Source: Streptococcus suis YS56 (GTDB lineage Bacteria; Bacillota; Bacilli; Lactobacillales; Streptococcaceae). From it: a DNA stretch of 64,000 nucleotides. Positions 1 to 10,525 of the stretch are shown piece by piece (position 1 is the first letter of the stretch; every line of letters starts with the position of its first letter). Below the pieces are notes generated by a model, which saw only the letters and a program-made list of their open reading frames with translations, did no database searches and was not told the origin of the DNA. Location of the stretch: NCBI RefSeq assembly GCF_000440115.1, contig NZ_ALMY01000070.1, positions 1 through 64,000 of the forward strand, in the 5' to 3' direction. The translations under genes and the position numbers were made by a program.

Positions 1-227
1 CGGATGTCATGACCTCTACCCTAGCCGAAGCCTATACGCAAAACATTGCCATTAAACATTCTTTAGAAAAATATCTACTGCTAGATGCCTCGAAAATTGG
101 AAAAGATGATTTTACTTCCTTTTGTGATTTGAATGATGTAACTGCTCTAGTGACAGATATGAATGCAAAGGATGAAAATTACCAATTATTACACAACCAC
201 ATTGAAATTATTTCAACAAAATCATAA
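1..227 (+). CDS. lacR: Lactose operon repressor LacR, C-terminal end only (partial)
   Basis: The reading frame is open from the window edge (codon phase starts at base 3) to a stop at 225-227, leaving about 75 C-terminal residues. The HTH region is outside the window. The identification rests mainly on position: in streptococci and staphylococci a DeoR-family repressor, LacR, that responds to tagatose-6-phosphate precedes lacA in the same direction. The visible part (…LLLDASKIGKDDFTSFCDL…) fits the C-terminal sugar-phosphate-sensing domain of DeoR proteins, where 'D.SK.G' is typical. A rho-independent terminator follows at once, so it is transcribed separately from lacA. Confidence 0.75.
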   Translation, partial: DVMTSTLAEAYTQNIAIKHSLEKYLLLDASKIGKDDFTSFCDLNDVTALVTDMNAKDENYQLLHNHIEIISTKS

Positions 228-234
228 AGTTATC

Positions 235-263
235 AAAACCAACAGCAAAATGTTGGTTTTTTG
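235..263 (+). terminator. lacR terminator
   Basis: A perfect 10-bp stem (AAAACCAACA at 235-244 with TGTTGGTTTT at 251-260, loop of 6) runs into a T run. It lies 8 bases after the lacR stop. Confidence 0.85.
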
Positions 264-304
264 TTTGTACACGAAAAAAATAAACAAAAATAAAACAAAA
301 TATG

Positions 305-333
305 TTGACTTTGTGTTCGTTTGGTTGTATAAT
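305..333 (+). promoter_or_regulatory. Main lac operon promoter (Plac, before lacA)
   Basis: A -35 TTGACT (305-310) and -10 TATAAT (328-333) are separated by 17 bp. The AT-rich surroundings contain repeated AAACAAA/TTTGTTT-like stretches on both sides, which is where LacR would be expected to bind. A short inverted repeat (AAAAAGC…GCTTTTT, 341-362) lies just downstream of the predicted start of transcription and could be an operator or a leader hairpin. The operator assignment is inference. Confidence 0.75.
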
Positions 334-432
334 TTAAACATAAAAAGCGAAAAAGCTTTTTCTAAGTTTTGCAAAACAAAGATTTTCTGCCACATATGGC
401 TACAACTTTCTATTTTTGTTAGGAGATAGGTT

Positions 433-855
433 ATGACAATCATTATCGGTGCTGATCCAGCGGGCTCAAAACTAAAAGACCTTATTAAAGATTATTTACA
501 AGAAAAATCATATGACTTTAAAGATGTCAGTGATGGAAGTGATTTTGTTGATACTACTTTGGCGGTAGTTGCAGCAGTCAATCAAGAGGAAGGAAATCTT
601 GGTATTGTGATTGATGCTTATGGTGTTGGTCCATTTATGACCGCAACTAAAGTCAAAGGCATGATCGCTGCAGAAGTTTCAGACGAACGTTCTGCCTATA
701 TGACAAGAGGACACAACAATTCGCGTATTATTACAATCGGTAGTGAGATTGTAGGAGAAGGAATTGCTAAAAATATCGTTAAAGGATTTGTTGAAGGTGA
801 GTATGATGGCGGCCGTCACCAAATTCGTGTGGATATGCTAAATAAAATGTGCTAA
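433..855 (+). CDS. lacA: Galactose-6-phosphate isomerase subunit LacA
   Basis: With LacB this protein forms the isomerase that converts D-galactose-6-phosphate to D-tagatose-6-phosphate, the first intracellular step after 6-phospho-beta-galactosidase. The 140-residue length is normal for LacA. It belongs to the RpiB/LacA/LacB fold: the start '[20 protein letters not shown]' and the nucleotide-like turn '[20 protein letters not shown]' are typical, and the catalytic Cys of RpiB is absent at the GxG turn, as expected for LacA. A GGAG-type ribosome site precedes the ATG. It is first in the operon, with lacB 26 bp downstream. Confidence 0.95.
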   Translation: MTIIIGADPAGSKLKDLIKDYLQEKSYDFKDVSDGSDFVDTTLAVVAAVNQEEGNLGIVIDAYGVGPFMTATKVKGMIAAEVSDERSAYMTRGHNNSRIITIGSEIVGEGIAKNIVKGFVEGEYDGGRHQIRVDMLNKMC

Positions 856-878
856 TTGTTGTAAACAAAGGAGAATAA

Positions 879-1397
<519 letters not shown>

Positions 1398-1406
1398 GAG
1401 GCTCAC

Positions 1407-2363
1407 ATGATTTTGACGATTACTTTAAATCCGTCGGTTGATATTGCCTATCAATTGGATACCTTTCATTTGGATACGGTCAATCGAGTAGAAAAAGTTC
1501 AAAAAACAGCTGGAGGCAAGGGGCTCAATGTGACACGAGTTTTGAAACAAATCGGTGAAGATGTTGTGGCTACTGGTTTCATTGGTGGTGAGATTGGAAG
1601 TTATGTAAAGAAACAACTCACTCGAAATGATATTAAAAATTCCTTTGTGGAAATTGGGAACGAAACACGTAACTGTATTGCGGTTCTTCATGATGGCAAA
1701 CAGACGGAGATTTTAGAACAAGGACCAACTATTCAAGAACATGAAGCCTTGAATTTTATCGAACATCTAGAAATTATCCTGAACAATGTAGATGAAATTA
1801 TCCTGAACAATGTAGATGTTGTTGTTATTTCAGGAAGTTTACCTAAGGGACTTGCTAGCAACTACTATGTTAAGGTCATTGAACTTTGTAAAAAATGTGG
1901 TGTGGTTGTTGTTCTGGATTGTTCTGGTGAGGCCCTGAAAAACGTTTTAGAAAGCCAGCAGAAGCCGACAGTTATCAAGCCAAATACAGAAGAGTTATCA
2001 CAGTTAATTGGCAAAAATGTCACAGATGATATTCAAGAATTGAAAGCAGTTCTATCTGGTCAATTATTCCAAGGAATTGAATGGATAGTTGTATCCTTGG
2101 GGGCAAAGGGGGCTTTTGCCAAGCACAATGACAAGTTCTATCGTGTGAAAATTCCAAAAATAAATGTCGTCAATCCAGTAGGTTCGGGTGATTCAACTGT
2201 TGCAGGTATTGCAGCTAGTTTGAAACATGCATTACCTGATGTAGAACTACTAAAAAATGCAAATGTTTTGGGCATGTTAAATGCTCAGGAAGAACAGACA
2301 GGTTATGTCAACTTAGAACATTCAGAAGTATTGTATTCTCAAATTGAAGTCGAGGAGGTTTAA
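1407..2363 (+). CDS. lacC: Tagatose-6-phosphate kinase LacC (with an 8-residue internal duplication)
   Basis: PfkB-family kinase that phosphorylates tagatose-6-phosphate to tagatose-1,6-bisphosphate. The N-terminal '[13 protein letters not shown]', the glycine-rich '[11 protein letters not shown]' and the C-terminal '[14 protein letters not shown]' (catalytic Asp) are visible. The protein is 318 residues instead of the usual 310. The excess is exactly a perfect 24-bp tandem duplication at 1770-1793/1794-1817, giving EIILNNVD twice, just before the 'VVVISGSLP' strand. The frame is kept, but whether the enzyme is fully active cannot be told. It sits between lacB and lacD in the operon. Confidence 0.95.
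   Translation: MILTITLNPSVDIAYQLDTFHLDTVNRVEKVQKTAGGKGLNVTRVLKQIGEDVVATGFIGGEIGSYVKKQLTRNDIKNSFVEIGNETRNCIAVLHDGKQTEILEQGPTIQEHEALNFIEHLEIILNNVDEIILNNVDVVVISGSLPKGLASNYYVKVIELCKKCGVVVVLDCSGEALKNVLESQQKPTVIKPNTEELSQLIGKNVTDDIQELKAVLSGQLFQGIEWIVVSLGAKGAFAKHNDKFYRVKIPKINVVNPVGSGDSTVAGIAASLKHALPDVELLKNANVLGMLNAQEEQTGYVNLEHSEVLYSQIEVEEV
1770..1817 (+). repeat. 24-bp perfect tandem duplication inside lacC
   Basis: Two identical 24-base units, 1770-1793 and 1794-1817, each encode EIILNNVD. This explains the 8 extra residues of LacC and looks like a recent slippage or duplication event. Confidence 0.95.
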
Positions 2364-2364
2364 G

Positions 2365-3354
2365 ATGGTAGTAACAGCAGAAAAAAGAAAATATATGGAA
2401 AAAGTAAGCAATGAAGCAGGAGTTATTTCAGCTCTTGCCTTCGACCAACGTGGAGCCTTGAAAAAAATGATGGCAAAACATCAGTCAGAAGAACCTACTG
2501 TGGAGCAGATGGAAGAGCTAAAAACTCTAGTTTCTGAAGAACTAACACAGTTTTCTTCTTCTATTCTTTTAGATCCTGAATTTGGTTTACCAGCTTCACG
2601 CGCCCGCAATGAACAATGTGGTTTACTTTTGGCTTATGAGAAAACTGGCTATGACACCAGCTCTACCAGTCGTTTGCCAGATTGCCTGGTAGAATGGTCT
2701 GTAAAACGACTAAAAGAAGAGGGCGCGGATGCCATTAAGTTTCTACTTTACTATGACGTTGATGGTGATTCATACGTTAATCTTCAAAAACATGCTTATA
2801 TCGAACGCCTAGGTTCAGAATGTCAGGCAGAAGGTTTGCCATTCTTCTTGGAGATTTTGAGCTATGATGAAACGATTGAAGACAATGCTAGTGTTGAGTT
2901 TGCTAAAGTTAAACCTAGAAAAGTAAATGAAGCCATGAAAGTATTTTCTGACGAACGCTTTGGAGTAGATGTTCTCAAGGTAGAAGTACCTGTGAACATG
3001 AATTTTGTAGAAGGCTTTGGAACAGGGGAAATCGTTTATACAAAAGAAGAAGCAGCCGAATATTTCCGTCAACAAGAAGCATCAACTCATTTGCCATACA
3101 TTTATCTAAGTGCAGGTGTTTCTGCAAAACTCTTCCAAGATACTCTAGTGTTTGCACATGAATCAGGTGCTAAATTTAACGGTGTTCTCTGCGGTCGTGC
3201 GACTTGGGCTGGTGTTGTGCCAGTCTATATCGAACAAGGAGAAGAAGCAGCACGTGAATGGTTACGAACTATTGGTCGTGAAAATATTGAAGGACTTGAT
3301 GCAGTCTTGTCTCAAACTGCAACATCCTGGGTAGAAAAATTTTATAAAAAATAA
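2365..3354 (+). CDS. lacD: Tagatose-1,6-bisphosphate aldolase LacD
   Basis: Class I aldolase that splits tagatose-1,6-bisphosphate into glyceraldehyde-3-phosphate and dihydroxyacetone phosphate, completing the pathway into glycolysis. The start chosen is the ATG at 2365 (329 residues), one base after the lacC stop, with a strong GAGGAGG at 2352-2358 inside lacC; the upstream in-frame start would place the ribosome site within the gene. Conserved parts include '[14 protein letters not shown]' near the N-terminus and '[10 protein letters not shown]', which carries the Schiff-base Lys. In some streptococci a LacD paralogue is also a regulator (LacD.1), but this copy sits in a complete catabolic operon. 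Confidence 0.95.
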   Translation: MVVTAEKRKYMEKVSNEAGVISALAFDQRGALKKMMAKHQSEEPTVEQMEELKTLVSEELTQFSSSILLDPEFGLPASRARNEQCGLLLAYEKTGYDTSSTSRLPDCLVEWSVKRLKEEGADAIKFLLYYDVDGDSYVNLQKHAYIERLGSECQAEGLPFFLEILSYDETIEDNASVEFAKVKPRKVNEAMKVFSDERFGVDVLKVEVPVNMNFVEGFGTGEIVYTKEEAAEYFRQQEASTHLPYIYLSAGVSAKLFQDTLVFAHESGAKFNGVLCGRATWAGVVPVYIEQGEEAAREWLRTIGRENIEGLDAVLSQTATSWVEKFYKK

Positions 3355-3375
3355 CCATTTTTCTTAAAGAAAGGG

Positions 3376-3403
3376 TTTACATTTTCTGAGAATATGCTAT
3401 AAT
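3376..3403 (+). promoter_or_regulatory. Internal lac promoter before lacT
   Basis: TTTACA (3376-3381) and TATAAT (3398-3403), 16 bp apart, with an extended -10 (TG one base upstream). It lies just ahead of the antiterminator site and could drive lacTFEG independently of the lacA promoter. Confidence 0.75.
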
Positions 3404-3426
3404 AATCTCATCAGCAAGAATAGAGT

Positions 3427-3507
3427 GGATTGTAACTAATTCGATTAGGCAAGACTACAAATGGATTTGAGAGTAGAATATTCTCGGTTTGTTTGTAGTC
3501 TTTTTTT
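3427..3507 (+). promoter_or_regulatory. Ribonucleic antiterminator (RAT) overlapping a terminator, target of LacT
   Basis: Bases 3427-3455 match the 29-nt RAT sequence bound by BglG/LicT/LacT proteins (GGATTGT…ATTCGATTAGGCAAGAC pattern). Its 3' end overlaps the left arm (3451-3461) of a terminator whose right arm is at 3492-3502, followed by a T run. When LacT binds, the RAT hairpin excludes the terminator and lacTFEG is read. This is the classical BglG-family mechanism; the overlap is visible directly. Confidence 0.9.
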
Positions 3508-3530
3508 GCTTAAAAATATAGGAGGAATAT

Positions 3531-4364
3531 ATGTTTAGGATTATACAGTCACTAAATAATAACGCTGCTCTGGTAAAAAATGAACATGGGGAACAGGCAG
3601 TCGTGATGGGCTTAGGTATAACCTTTCAAAAGAAGAAAGGGGATTTAATCGTTAAGGATAAGATAGAAAACATCTTTTCGCTAAAAAATGATGAGGTCAA
3701 GGAAAATTTTCTAACCTTATTAAAGGACATTCCCTTAGATTTTATTTCAGCAACCTACACGGTTATCAATCATCTTGTAGCAACCTATCATTACCCTGTA
3801 CAAGAATATCTCTATGTGACACTGACAGATCATATCTATTGTGCCTATCAGGCGGTTTTAAAGAATACTTATCAAGAAAGTAAGCTACCCAATATTTCAG
3901 CCGAATATCCCTTGGAATATAAAATGGCGCGTGAAGCCTTAGCTATGTTCCGTGAAAAGTTGCTAAAAGATTTTCCGAATGATGAGATTGGTAGAATTGC
4001 ACTTCACTTAATTAATGCAAAGGGTGAAACAATTCATCCCACAAGTGAAGAACAGGACATCAGCAAAAAAATTATAGCATATGTTGAACAAATTCTAACG
4101 GAGAATGGGATTAAACGCACAAAAGAAAATAGCAATTTTTATGATCGTTTTATGATTCATCTGTCCTATTTTCTGAATTACTTAGATAGGTCCCATCAGT
4201 CAAATGAATCGATTGCTAGTTTAGAACAGTATATCAAGCTCCAGAATCCAAGAGCTTACCTGATTGGTAGTCAGATTTTTGAGATGATCATATCATTGGT
4301 TGATGAACCTGTAAATGACAGTGAAAGGTTCTATATTGTACTACATATTCAACGGTTATTGTAA
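3531..4364 (+). CDS. lacT: Transcription antiterminator LacT (BglG family)
   Basis: RNA-binding antiterminator of 277 residues. The N-terminal CAT RNA-binding domain (about 1-55) is recognisable from 'NNNAALVKNEHGEQAVVMGLGITFQKKKGD'-like spacing: the N-N-N-A and G-x-G-I-x-F features are conserved. Two PRD domains follow (about 65-165 and 170-277) with histidines that the PTS can phosphorylate. Its own RAT/terminator lies directly upstream, so it activates its own expression together with lacFEG when lactose is transported. A GGAGGA ribosome site precedes the ATG. Confidence 0.95.
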   Translation: MFRIIQSLNNNAALVKNEHGEQAVVMGLGITFQKKKGDLIVKDKIENIFSLKNDEVKENFLTLLKDIPLDFISATYTVINHLVATYHYPVQEYLYVTLTDHIYCAYQAVLKNTYQESKLPNISAEYPLEYKMAREALAMFREKLLKDFPNDEIGRIALHLINAKGETIHPTSEEQDISKKIIAYVEQILTENGIKRTKENSNFYDRFMIHLSYFLNYLDRSHQSNESIASLEQYIKLQNPRAYLIGSQIFEMIISLVDEPVNDSERFYIVLHIQRLL

Positions 4365-4367
4365 ATC

Positions 4368-4471
4368 ATACTCTTCGTAAATCCAATTCAGACGTTGTTG
4401 CCTCAACTTGATGAACTTTAGTTCTATCTGCGTTTTCGTCGCCTAGTCTGAATTGAATTTCCATTGAGTAC
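4368..4471 (+). repeat. 104-bp inverted-repeat element, copy A (RUP-like), inside the lac operon
   Basis: The ends ATACTCTTCG… and …CATTGAGTAC form imperfect terminal inverted repeats. The element has the same length and a related core (GATGAACT…AGTTCTATCT) as the copies at 35858-35961 and 55536-55639. The subterminal stem here reads AATTCAGAC/GTCTGAATT, unlike the other copies but still base-paired. Length and ends resemble the pneumococcal RUP, a non-autonomous element linked to IS630-type transposases; that link is from memory. It fills the lacT-lacF gap. Confidence 0.8.
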
Positions 4472-4494
4472 ATAAAAAATAGGAGGTTCATATT

Positions 4495-4812
4495 ATGAAC
4501 AGAGAAGAAATTACGTTATTAGGTTTTGAGATTGTTGCGTTCGCTGGTGATGCTCGTTCTCGTTTGATGGAGGCACTGGCTGCTGCTCAAAAAGGTGATT
4601 ATGCAAAAGCAGAGGAACTAGTTGAAGCCGCCAATGCTTGTATTGTTGAAGCCCATCATGCTCAGACTAGCTTGTTGCAAAAAGAAGCGGCTGGTGAGGA
4701 TTTAGCCTTTAGTGTGACGCTCATGCATGGTCAAGACCATCTCATGACAACATTATTATTGAAAGACATGATGAGTCATATGATTGAACTGTACAAACGA
4801 GGTGATAAGTAA
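4495..4812 (+). CDS. lacF: Lactose PTS EIIA component LacF
   Basis: Cytoplasmic phosphocarrier of the lactose-specific PTS: it takes phosphate from HPr and passes it to the EIIB domain of LacE. The 105-residue length is standard. The phosphorylation site His78 is in '[11 protein letters not shown]', with the metal-site motif '[13 protein letters not shown]' earlier. The protein is all-helical and trimeric in characterised homologues. AGGAGG lies upstream. The TAA stop shares its last base with the lacE ATG, implying translational coupling. Confidence 0.96.
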   Translation: MNREEITLLGFEIVAFAGDARSRLMEALAAAQKGDYAKAEELVEAANACIVEAHHAQTSLLQKEAAGEDLAFSVTLMHGQDHLMTTLLLKDMMSHMIELYKRGDK

Positions 4813-6491
4813 TGAATAAATTGATTGAATTCATTGAGAAAGGGAAGCCTTTCTTTGAAAAGATTTCGAGAAACCCTTATTTAAGGGCTATCCGTGATGG
4901 TTTTATCGCAGCCATGCCAGTTATCTTATTCTCAAGTATCTTTCTATTGGTAGCTTTTGTTCCTAATATCTTTGGTTTTACTTGGTCTGATGAAGCAGTG
5001 GCGGCTATCATGAAACCTTACGGTTACACAATGGGGATTGTAGCTGTCCTAGTTGCAGGAACGACCGCAAAATCTTTGACAGATGCTTTTAACCGTCAAT
5101 TGCCAAAAACCAATCAAATCAACTTCATTTCAACCATGATTGCCTCAATTTCAGGTTTCCTATTACTGGCTTCTGATGGTATTGAAGGTGGGTTTGCCAA
5201 TGGTTACATGGGAACTAAGGGACTTTTGACAGCCTTTCTAGCAGCCTTCATTACGGTTAATATCTATAAGGTCTGTGTGAAAAACAATGTCACCATTCGT
5301 ATGCCAGACGAAGTTCCACCGAACGTATCTCAGGCATTTAAAGATGTAATTCCATATGCATTGTCAATCTTTGTCTTGTATGGAATTGATCTTGCGACAC
5401 GTCAACTGGTTGGAACAAACGTTGCTGAGGCTATTCTAAAATTATTTGAGCCATTATTTACGGCAGCAGATGGTTATGTAGGTATTACCATTATCTTTGG
5501 TGCCTATGCCTTGTTCTGGTTTGTAGGGATTCATGGTCCATCAATTGTTGAGCCAGCAATTGCAGCCATTACTTATGCTAATATTGAAACTAACTTCCAG
5601 CTTTTGCAGGCGGGTCAACACGCGGATAAAATCCTGACTTCAGGTACTCAAATGTTTATCGTGACAATGGGTGGTACAGGTGCTACCTTGGTTGTACCAT
5701 TCATGTTTATGTGGTTGACTAAGTCTAAACGAAACAAAGCAATCGGACGTGCTTCAGTTGTTCCAACTTTCTTCGGCGTAAACGAACCAATCTTGTTTGG
5801 TGCACCACTTGTACTTAACCCAGTATTCTTTGTTCCATTTATTTTAGCTCCAATTGCTAACGTATGGATTTTCAAATTCTTTGTTGATACGCTAAAAATG
5901 AACAGTTTCAGCGTCAACTTGCCATGGACAACTCCAGGACCGTTGGGAATTGTCATGGGAACAAACTTTGCTCCACTTGCCTTTGCACTAGCTGTCTTGT
6001 TGGTCGTTGTCGATGTACTTATCTATTATCCATTCTTGAAAGTTTATGATGAGCAAATTCTTGCTGAGGAACAATCAGGAAAAGTTGAAAATAGCTTGAA
6101 AGAGAAAGTGGCAGCTAACTTCAATACTGCCAAGGCGGATGCTATCCTTGAAAAAGCTGCAGTCAATACCGAAATTTCTGAACAAACCAACGTTCTGGTA
6201 CTTTGTGCAGGAGGCGGTACAAGTGGATTGCTTGCTAACGCGTTAACTAAAGCCGCCAAAGAATACGGTGTTCCAGTCACAGCGACAGCAGGAAGCTATG
6301 GTGCTCACCGTGAGATTTTACCAGAATATCAATTAGTTATCCTTGCACCTCAAGTAGCATCGAACTACGATGATATGAAGCAAGAAACCGATGCATTGGG
6401 TATTAAACTCGCCAAAACTGAAGGGGCTCAATACATTAAACTCACTCGTGATGGTCAAGGTGCTCTTGACTTTGTCAAACAACAGTTCTAG
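4812..6491 (+). CDS. lacE: Lactose PTS EIICB component LacE
   Basis: Membrane permease that imports lactose while phosphorylating it to lactose-6-phosphate. The EIIC domain (about 1-430) has roughly ten hydrophobic segments and the conserved '[11 protein letters not shown]' and '[18 protein letters not shown]' loops. The C-terminal EIIB domain (about 458-559) carries the phosphorylated cysteine Cys465 in '[11 protein letters not shown]'. The 559 residues are a normal fused CB length. The TAG stop (6489-6491) lies within the left arm of a 162-bp inverted-repeat element. Confidence 0.96.
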   Translation: MNKLIEFIEKGKPFFEKISRNPYLRAIRDGFIAAMPVILFSSIFLLVAFVPNIFGFTWSDEAVAAIMKPYGYTMGIVAVLVAGTTAKSLTDAFNRQLPKTNQINFISTMIASISGFLLLASDGIEGGFANGYMGTKGLLTAFLAAFITVNIYKVCVKNNVTIRMPDEVPPNVSQAFKDVIPYALSIFVLYGIDLATRQLVGTNVAEAILKLFEPLFTAADGYVGITIIFGAYALFWFVGIHGPSIVEPAIAAITYANIETNFQLLQAGQHADKILTSGTQMFIVTMGGTGATLVVPFMFMWLTKSKRNKAIGRASVVPTFFGVNEPILFGAPLVLNPVFFVPFILAPIANVWIFKFFVDTLKMNSFSVNLPWTTPGPLGIVMGTNFAPLAFALAVLLVVVDVLIYYPFLKVYDEQILAEEQSGKVENSLKEKVAANFNTAKADAILEKAAVNTEISEQTNVLVLCAGGGTSGLLANALTKAAKEYGVPVTATAGSYGAHREILPEYQLVILAPQVASNYDDMKQETDALGIKLAKTEGAQYIKLTRDGQGALDFVKQQF

Positions 6492-6651
6492 AACCTGTAT
6501 TCACAGTTCAGCACTTCCATCTAAGGATAGTTTTTCAGCTACTCATCGTTAGTTTTTTTCAAAATACAGTCAGTATTCCCTCAAAAAACTGCCTTGATTA
6601 GCGAAAAACTATCTCTTACATACAAGCACTTCACTTGTGAATACAGGTTCT
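6490..6651 (+). repeat. 162-bp inverted-repeat element overlapping the lacE stop codon
   Basis: A perfect 16-bp terminal inverted repeat, AGAACCTGTATTCACA (6490-6505) and TGTGAATACAGGTTCT (6636-6651), encloses a second inner pair (AGGATAGTTTTTC…/…GAAAAACTATCT). It starts within the lacE stop codon and fills the lacE-lacG gap. It could be a small mobile (MITE-like) element or an operon-internal hairpin that sets the lacG level or protects the lacFE mRNA end. No second copy was seen in the window. Confidence 0.8.
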
Positions 6652-6654
6652 TAA

Positions 6655-8133
<1,479 letters not shown>

Positions 8134-8140
8134 AAATAAT

Positions 8141-8177
8141 ACAAGGATGCCTAGCTCAAGTTAGCATCCTTGTTTTC
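8141..8177 (+). terminator. Terminator after lacG
   Basis: ACAAGGATGC (8141-8150) pairs with GCATCCTTGT (8164-8173) and runs into a short T tract. It separates lacG from lacX, which may be read by partial read-through. Confidence 0.8.
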
Positions 8178-8197
8178 ATATAAGGGAGGCAGTCTTT

Positions 8198-9091
8198 ATG
8201 TTCGAATTAAAAAATGAGAACTTAACAGTACAATTTTCTGAATTAGGTGGGCAAATTACTTCGATAAAAGACACTGATGGTGTCGAGTATCTTTGGCAAG
8301 GAGATCCGGCCTATTGGAGCGGTCAAGCACCAGTTCTATTTCCGATTTGTGGAAGTTTACGAAATGATTGGGCTATCTATGAACCTGCAGAAAGACCGAC
8401 ATTTACAGGCACAATTCCAAGGCATGGACTTGTGCGAAAAATGATGTTCAAAAATGTAAGAATAACTGAAAATTCTTTGGAATTTTCTATTTCATCAAAT
8501 GAGGAAACCGTAAAAAATTACCCATTTGAATTTGAACTTTCCATTAACTACTCACTACTTGGCAATACAATCCGAACTGAATATCGGGTGAAAAATCTTG
8601 AAGGACATAGAAAGCTACCTTACTTTATTGGGGGTCATCCAGGTTTTAATTGTCCTTTGTTGGATGGTGAGAGTTATGAAGACTATTATTTAGAATTTGA
8701 AAAAGTAGAATCTTGTACAGTACCTAGAAGTTTTCCAGAAACTGGCTTACTTGATCTGCGAGATCGTCGTCCATTCTTGGAAAATCAAAAGATCTTGGAC
8801 TTGTCCTATCAACTGTTTGAGCACGATGCCATAACATTGGATCAATTAGCATCACGAAAGGTAACTTTGAAATCCAAAAATCATCAGAAAAAACTTTCGA
8901 TTGCATTTGATGATTTTCCATATTTAGTGATTTGGTCAACTACAAATCAGAGTCCCTTTATCGCTTTAGAACCTTGGAGCGGACTCTCTACATCACTGGA
9001 AGAATCTGACATATTCAATGCCAAACGAAATATTAGTTACGTCGCTCCAAAAGAAGTTGATACAAAATATTTTGATATTATTATCGACTAA
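8198..9091 (+). CDS. lacX: LacX-like aldose 1-epimerase family protein
   Basis: Galactose mutarotase-like protein of 297 residues, the gene that classically ends the lac operon in lactococci and streptococci; its exact role is not settled. The fold's conserved elements are visible: 'IPRHGLVR' (first His), 'GGHPGFNCPL' (second His) and 'ALEPWSGL' (Glu region). It probably interconverts the anomers of a free or phosphorylated hexose, perhaps galactose-6-phosphate (inference). It starts at an ATG with a GGGAGG site 10 bases upstream, beyond the lacG terminator. Confidence 0.8.
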   Translation: MFELKNENLTVQFSELGGQITSIKDTDGVEYLWQGDPAYWSGQAPVLFPICGSLRNDWAIYEPAERPTFTGTIPRHGLVRKMMFKNVRITENSLEFSISSNEETVKNYPFEFELSINYSLLGNTIRTEYRVKNLEGHRKLPYFIGGHPGFNCPLLDGESYEDYYLEFEKVESCTVPRSFPETGLLDLRDRRPFLENQKILDLSYQLFEHDAITLDQLASRKVTLKSKNHQKKLSIAFDDFPYLVIWSTTNQSPFIALEPWSGLSTSLEESDIFNAKRNISYVAPKEVDTKYFDIIID

Positions 9092-9104
9092 ACTTTTGAA
9101 AATG

Positions 9105-9132
9105 TTTGCTCGTTACAGAAATTTGGTAAAAT
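9105..9132 (+). promoter_or_regulatory. Promoter of the metallophosphoesterase gene; transcript probably leaderless
   Basis: An extended -10 TGGTAAAAT (TAAAAT at 9127-9132) with a weak -35 TTTGCT (9105-9110, 16-bp spacing). The ATG at 9143 is only ten bases after the -10 and no Shine-Dalgarno sequence lies between, so the mRNA would start at or within a few bases of the start codon. Confidence 0.5.
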
Positions 9133-9142
9133 AATTCATATA

Positions 9143-9982
9143 ATGAAAAAACTAAAAAATATTAAGCCACGATGGTTTATTCTTATTTGTATCCTAATTT
9201 TTCTTGCTTTAGGTTTTGACAGTAGGCTTCAGGTAACTCATTACAGGCTTGTTAGTCACAAAATATCTCAACCGATCAGACTTGCTCTAATTACTGATTT
9301 ACACTCATCAAATTACGGTAAAAATCAGATACAAATCTTGGAAGTATTAGAGAAAGAAAGCCCAGATATCATTTTATTAGGTGGAGATATTTTTGATGAT
9401 GAACTTTCGGACAGAAAAACACTAGAACTATTGAGCGGGCTAAGTAAATTTAATCATACTTACTATGTGTCAGGTAATCATGAAATATGGAGTAATCGAT
9501 ATGACCAGATGCTAGAACATCTGCGACAACAGAATGTAGCCATATTATCTGGAAATACTAGTAGAGTTGATATAAGGGGGCAGTCAATCACTATTTCAGG
9601 CATTGACGATCCTGAATATTTTCAAAAGTATGATACTAGTGTGAATTTGCTAGACCAACTTGAAGACATAAAAGGGAAGCAAATCAGTACTGACTTTCAA
9701 ATTTTACTAGCGCACCGCCCAGAACTAGTTGATACTTATCAAAAGTATGGATTTGATTTAGTGTTATCTGGTCATGCACATGGAGGACAATGGAGAATAC
9801 CTTATTTGGTTAATGGTGTATTTGCACCTAATCAAGGATTTTTTCCGAAATATGCAGGTGGTTTATATGAATTTGAAAACTCGCATTTTATTGTAAGCAG
9901 GGGTCTGGCCAAAGAATCTACACGAGTACCAAGATTTTTTAATCGCCCAGAAATTATCGTTGTAGATCTTGTTAATCAGTAA
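9143..9982 (+). CDS. Membrane-anchored metallophosphoesterase (YaeI/YkuE type)
   Basis: Calcineurin-like phosphoesterase of 279 residues. A basic N-terminus and one hydrophobic segment (about 11-27) suggest membrane anchoring. The metal-binding blocks are all present in order: D-x-H in 'LITDLHSSN', GD in 'LLGGDIFDD', GNHE in 'SGNHEIW', then 'LAHRPE' and 'GHAHGGQW'. Homologues YaeI and YkuE are thought to act on phospholipid-linked phosphates such as UDP-diacylglucosamine; the substrate here is unknown. No ribosome site is visible before the ATG. A strong terminator follows. Confidence 0.85.
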   Translation: MKKLKNIKPRWFILICILIFLALGFDSRLQVTHYRLVSHKISQPIRLALITDLHSSNYGKNQIQILEVLEKESPDIILLGGDIFDDELSDRKTLELLSGLSKFNHTYYVSGNHEIWSNRYDQMLEHLRQQNVAILSGNTSRVDIRGQSITISGIDDPEYFQKYDTSVNLLDQLEDIKGKQISTDFQILLAHRPELVDTYQKYGFDLVLSGHAHGGQWRIPYLVNGVFAPNQGFFPKYAGGLYEFENSHFIVSRGLAKESTRVPRFFNRPEIIVVDLVNQ

Positions 9983-10006
9983 CTTTGCTCTTTCCCAATC
10001 ACTCAA

Positions 10007-10040
10007 AAACCCCACTGACTTTTATTAGCCAGTGGGGTTT
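10007..10040. terminator. Terminator, possibly bidirectional, between the phosphoesterase gene and rpmG
   Basis: An 11-bp stem AAACCCCACTG (10007-10017)/CAGTGGGGTTT (10030-10040) with A-rich left and T-rich right flanks can serve the plus-strand gene and, less well, the minus-strand ribosomal genes. Confidence 0.85.
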
Positions 10041-10177
10041 ATTACTTATCCGAATCAAAATCTTATTTCAAAAAAGGTAGTGATTCGACTGATTTGTACT
10101 GCAATGTAATGAAATTCAGTATTTCAAGAATCGCATAAAATCAAGGTTTCTACCGTCTATTGACGTGTAGTGAATCC

Positions 10178-10327
10178 CTATTTCACCTCAGTAAAAATCA
10201 CGTGCTTACGCAATTTTGGTGAGTATTTTTTCAATTGAAGACGGTCTGGAGTGTTACGTTTGTTTTTTGAAGTAAGGTACAAACGCTCACCAGATTCTTT
10301 GTGTTCAAGTGTAATATTTACGCGCAT
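10178..10327 (-). CDS. rpmG: 50S ribosomal protein L33
   Basis: A 49-residue protein ([20 protein letters not shown]…FTEVK) on the minus strand. It is the Cys-free form of L33: the zinc-binding CxxC pairs are absent, which is typical of one of the two or three L33 paralogues in Firmicutes and is often preferred under zinc limitation. An AGGGAGAT ribosome site precedes the ATG, 16 bases after the rpmF stop, so the two genes are co-transcribed. Confidence 0.93.
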   Translation of the reverse strand: MRVNITLEHKESGERLYLTSKNKRNTPDRLQLKKYSPKLRKHVIFTEVK

Positions 10328-10342
10328 GGTATCTCCCTTCTA

Positions 10343-10525
10343 TTATTCAGCTGAAGCAGCCTTAGCGATTTTACGTCCTTTGTAGTATCCTTTCAAAGAT
10401 ACACGGTGAGAACGTGAGTAATCTCCAGTAGTTTCATCAAATTTCACAGTTGGAGCTGCTACTTTATAGTGAGTACGACGTTTGTTTTTCTTCGCTTTTG
10501 AAGTGCGACGTGCAGGTACTGCCAT
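10343..10525 (-). CDS. rpmF: 50S ribosomal protein L32
   Basis: A 60-residue basic protein with the universal L32 N-terminus '[20 protein letters not shown]'. Like its rpmG neighbour it lacks the zinc-binding cysteines found in the C+ form. GGAGGAAG lies before the ATG. It is the first gene of a two-gene ribosomal operon on the minus strand. The coupling of zinc-free L32 and L33 suggests a shared response to zinc supply, although no zinc-regulator site is recognised upstream. Confidence 0.96.
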
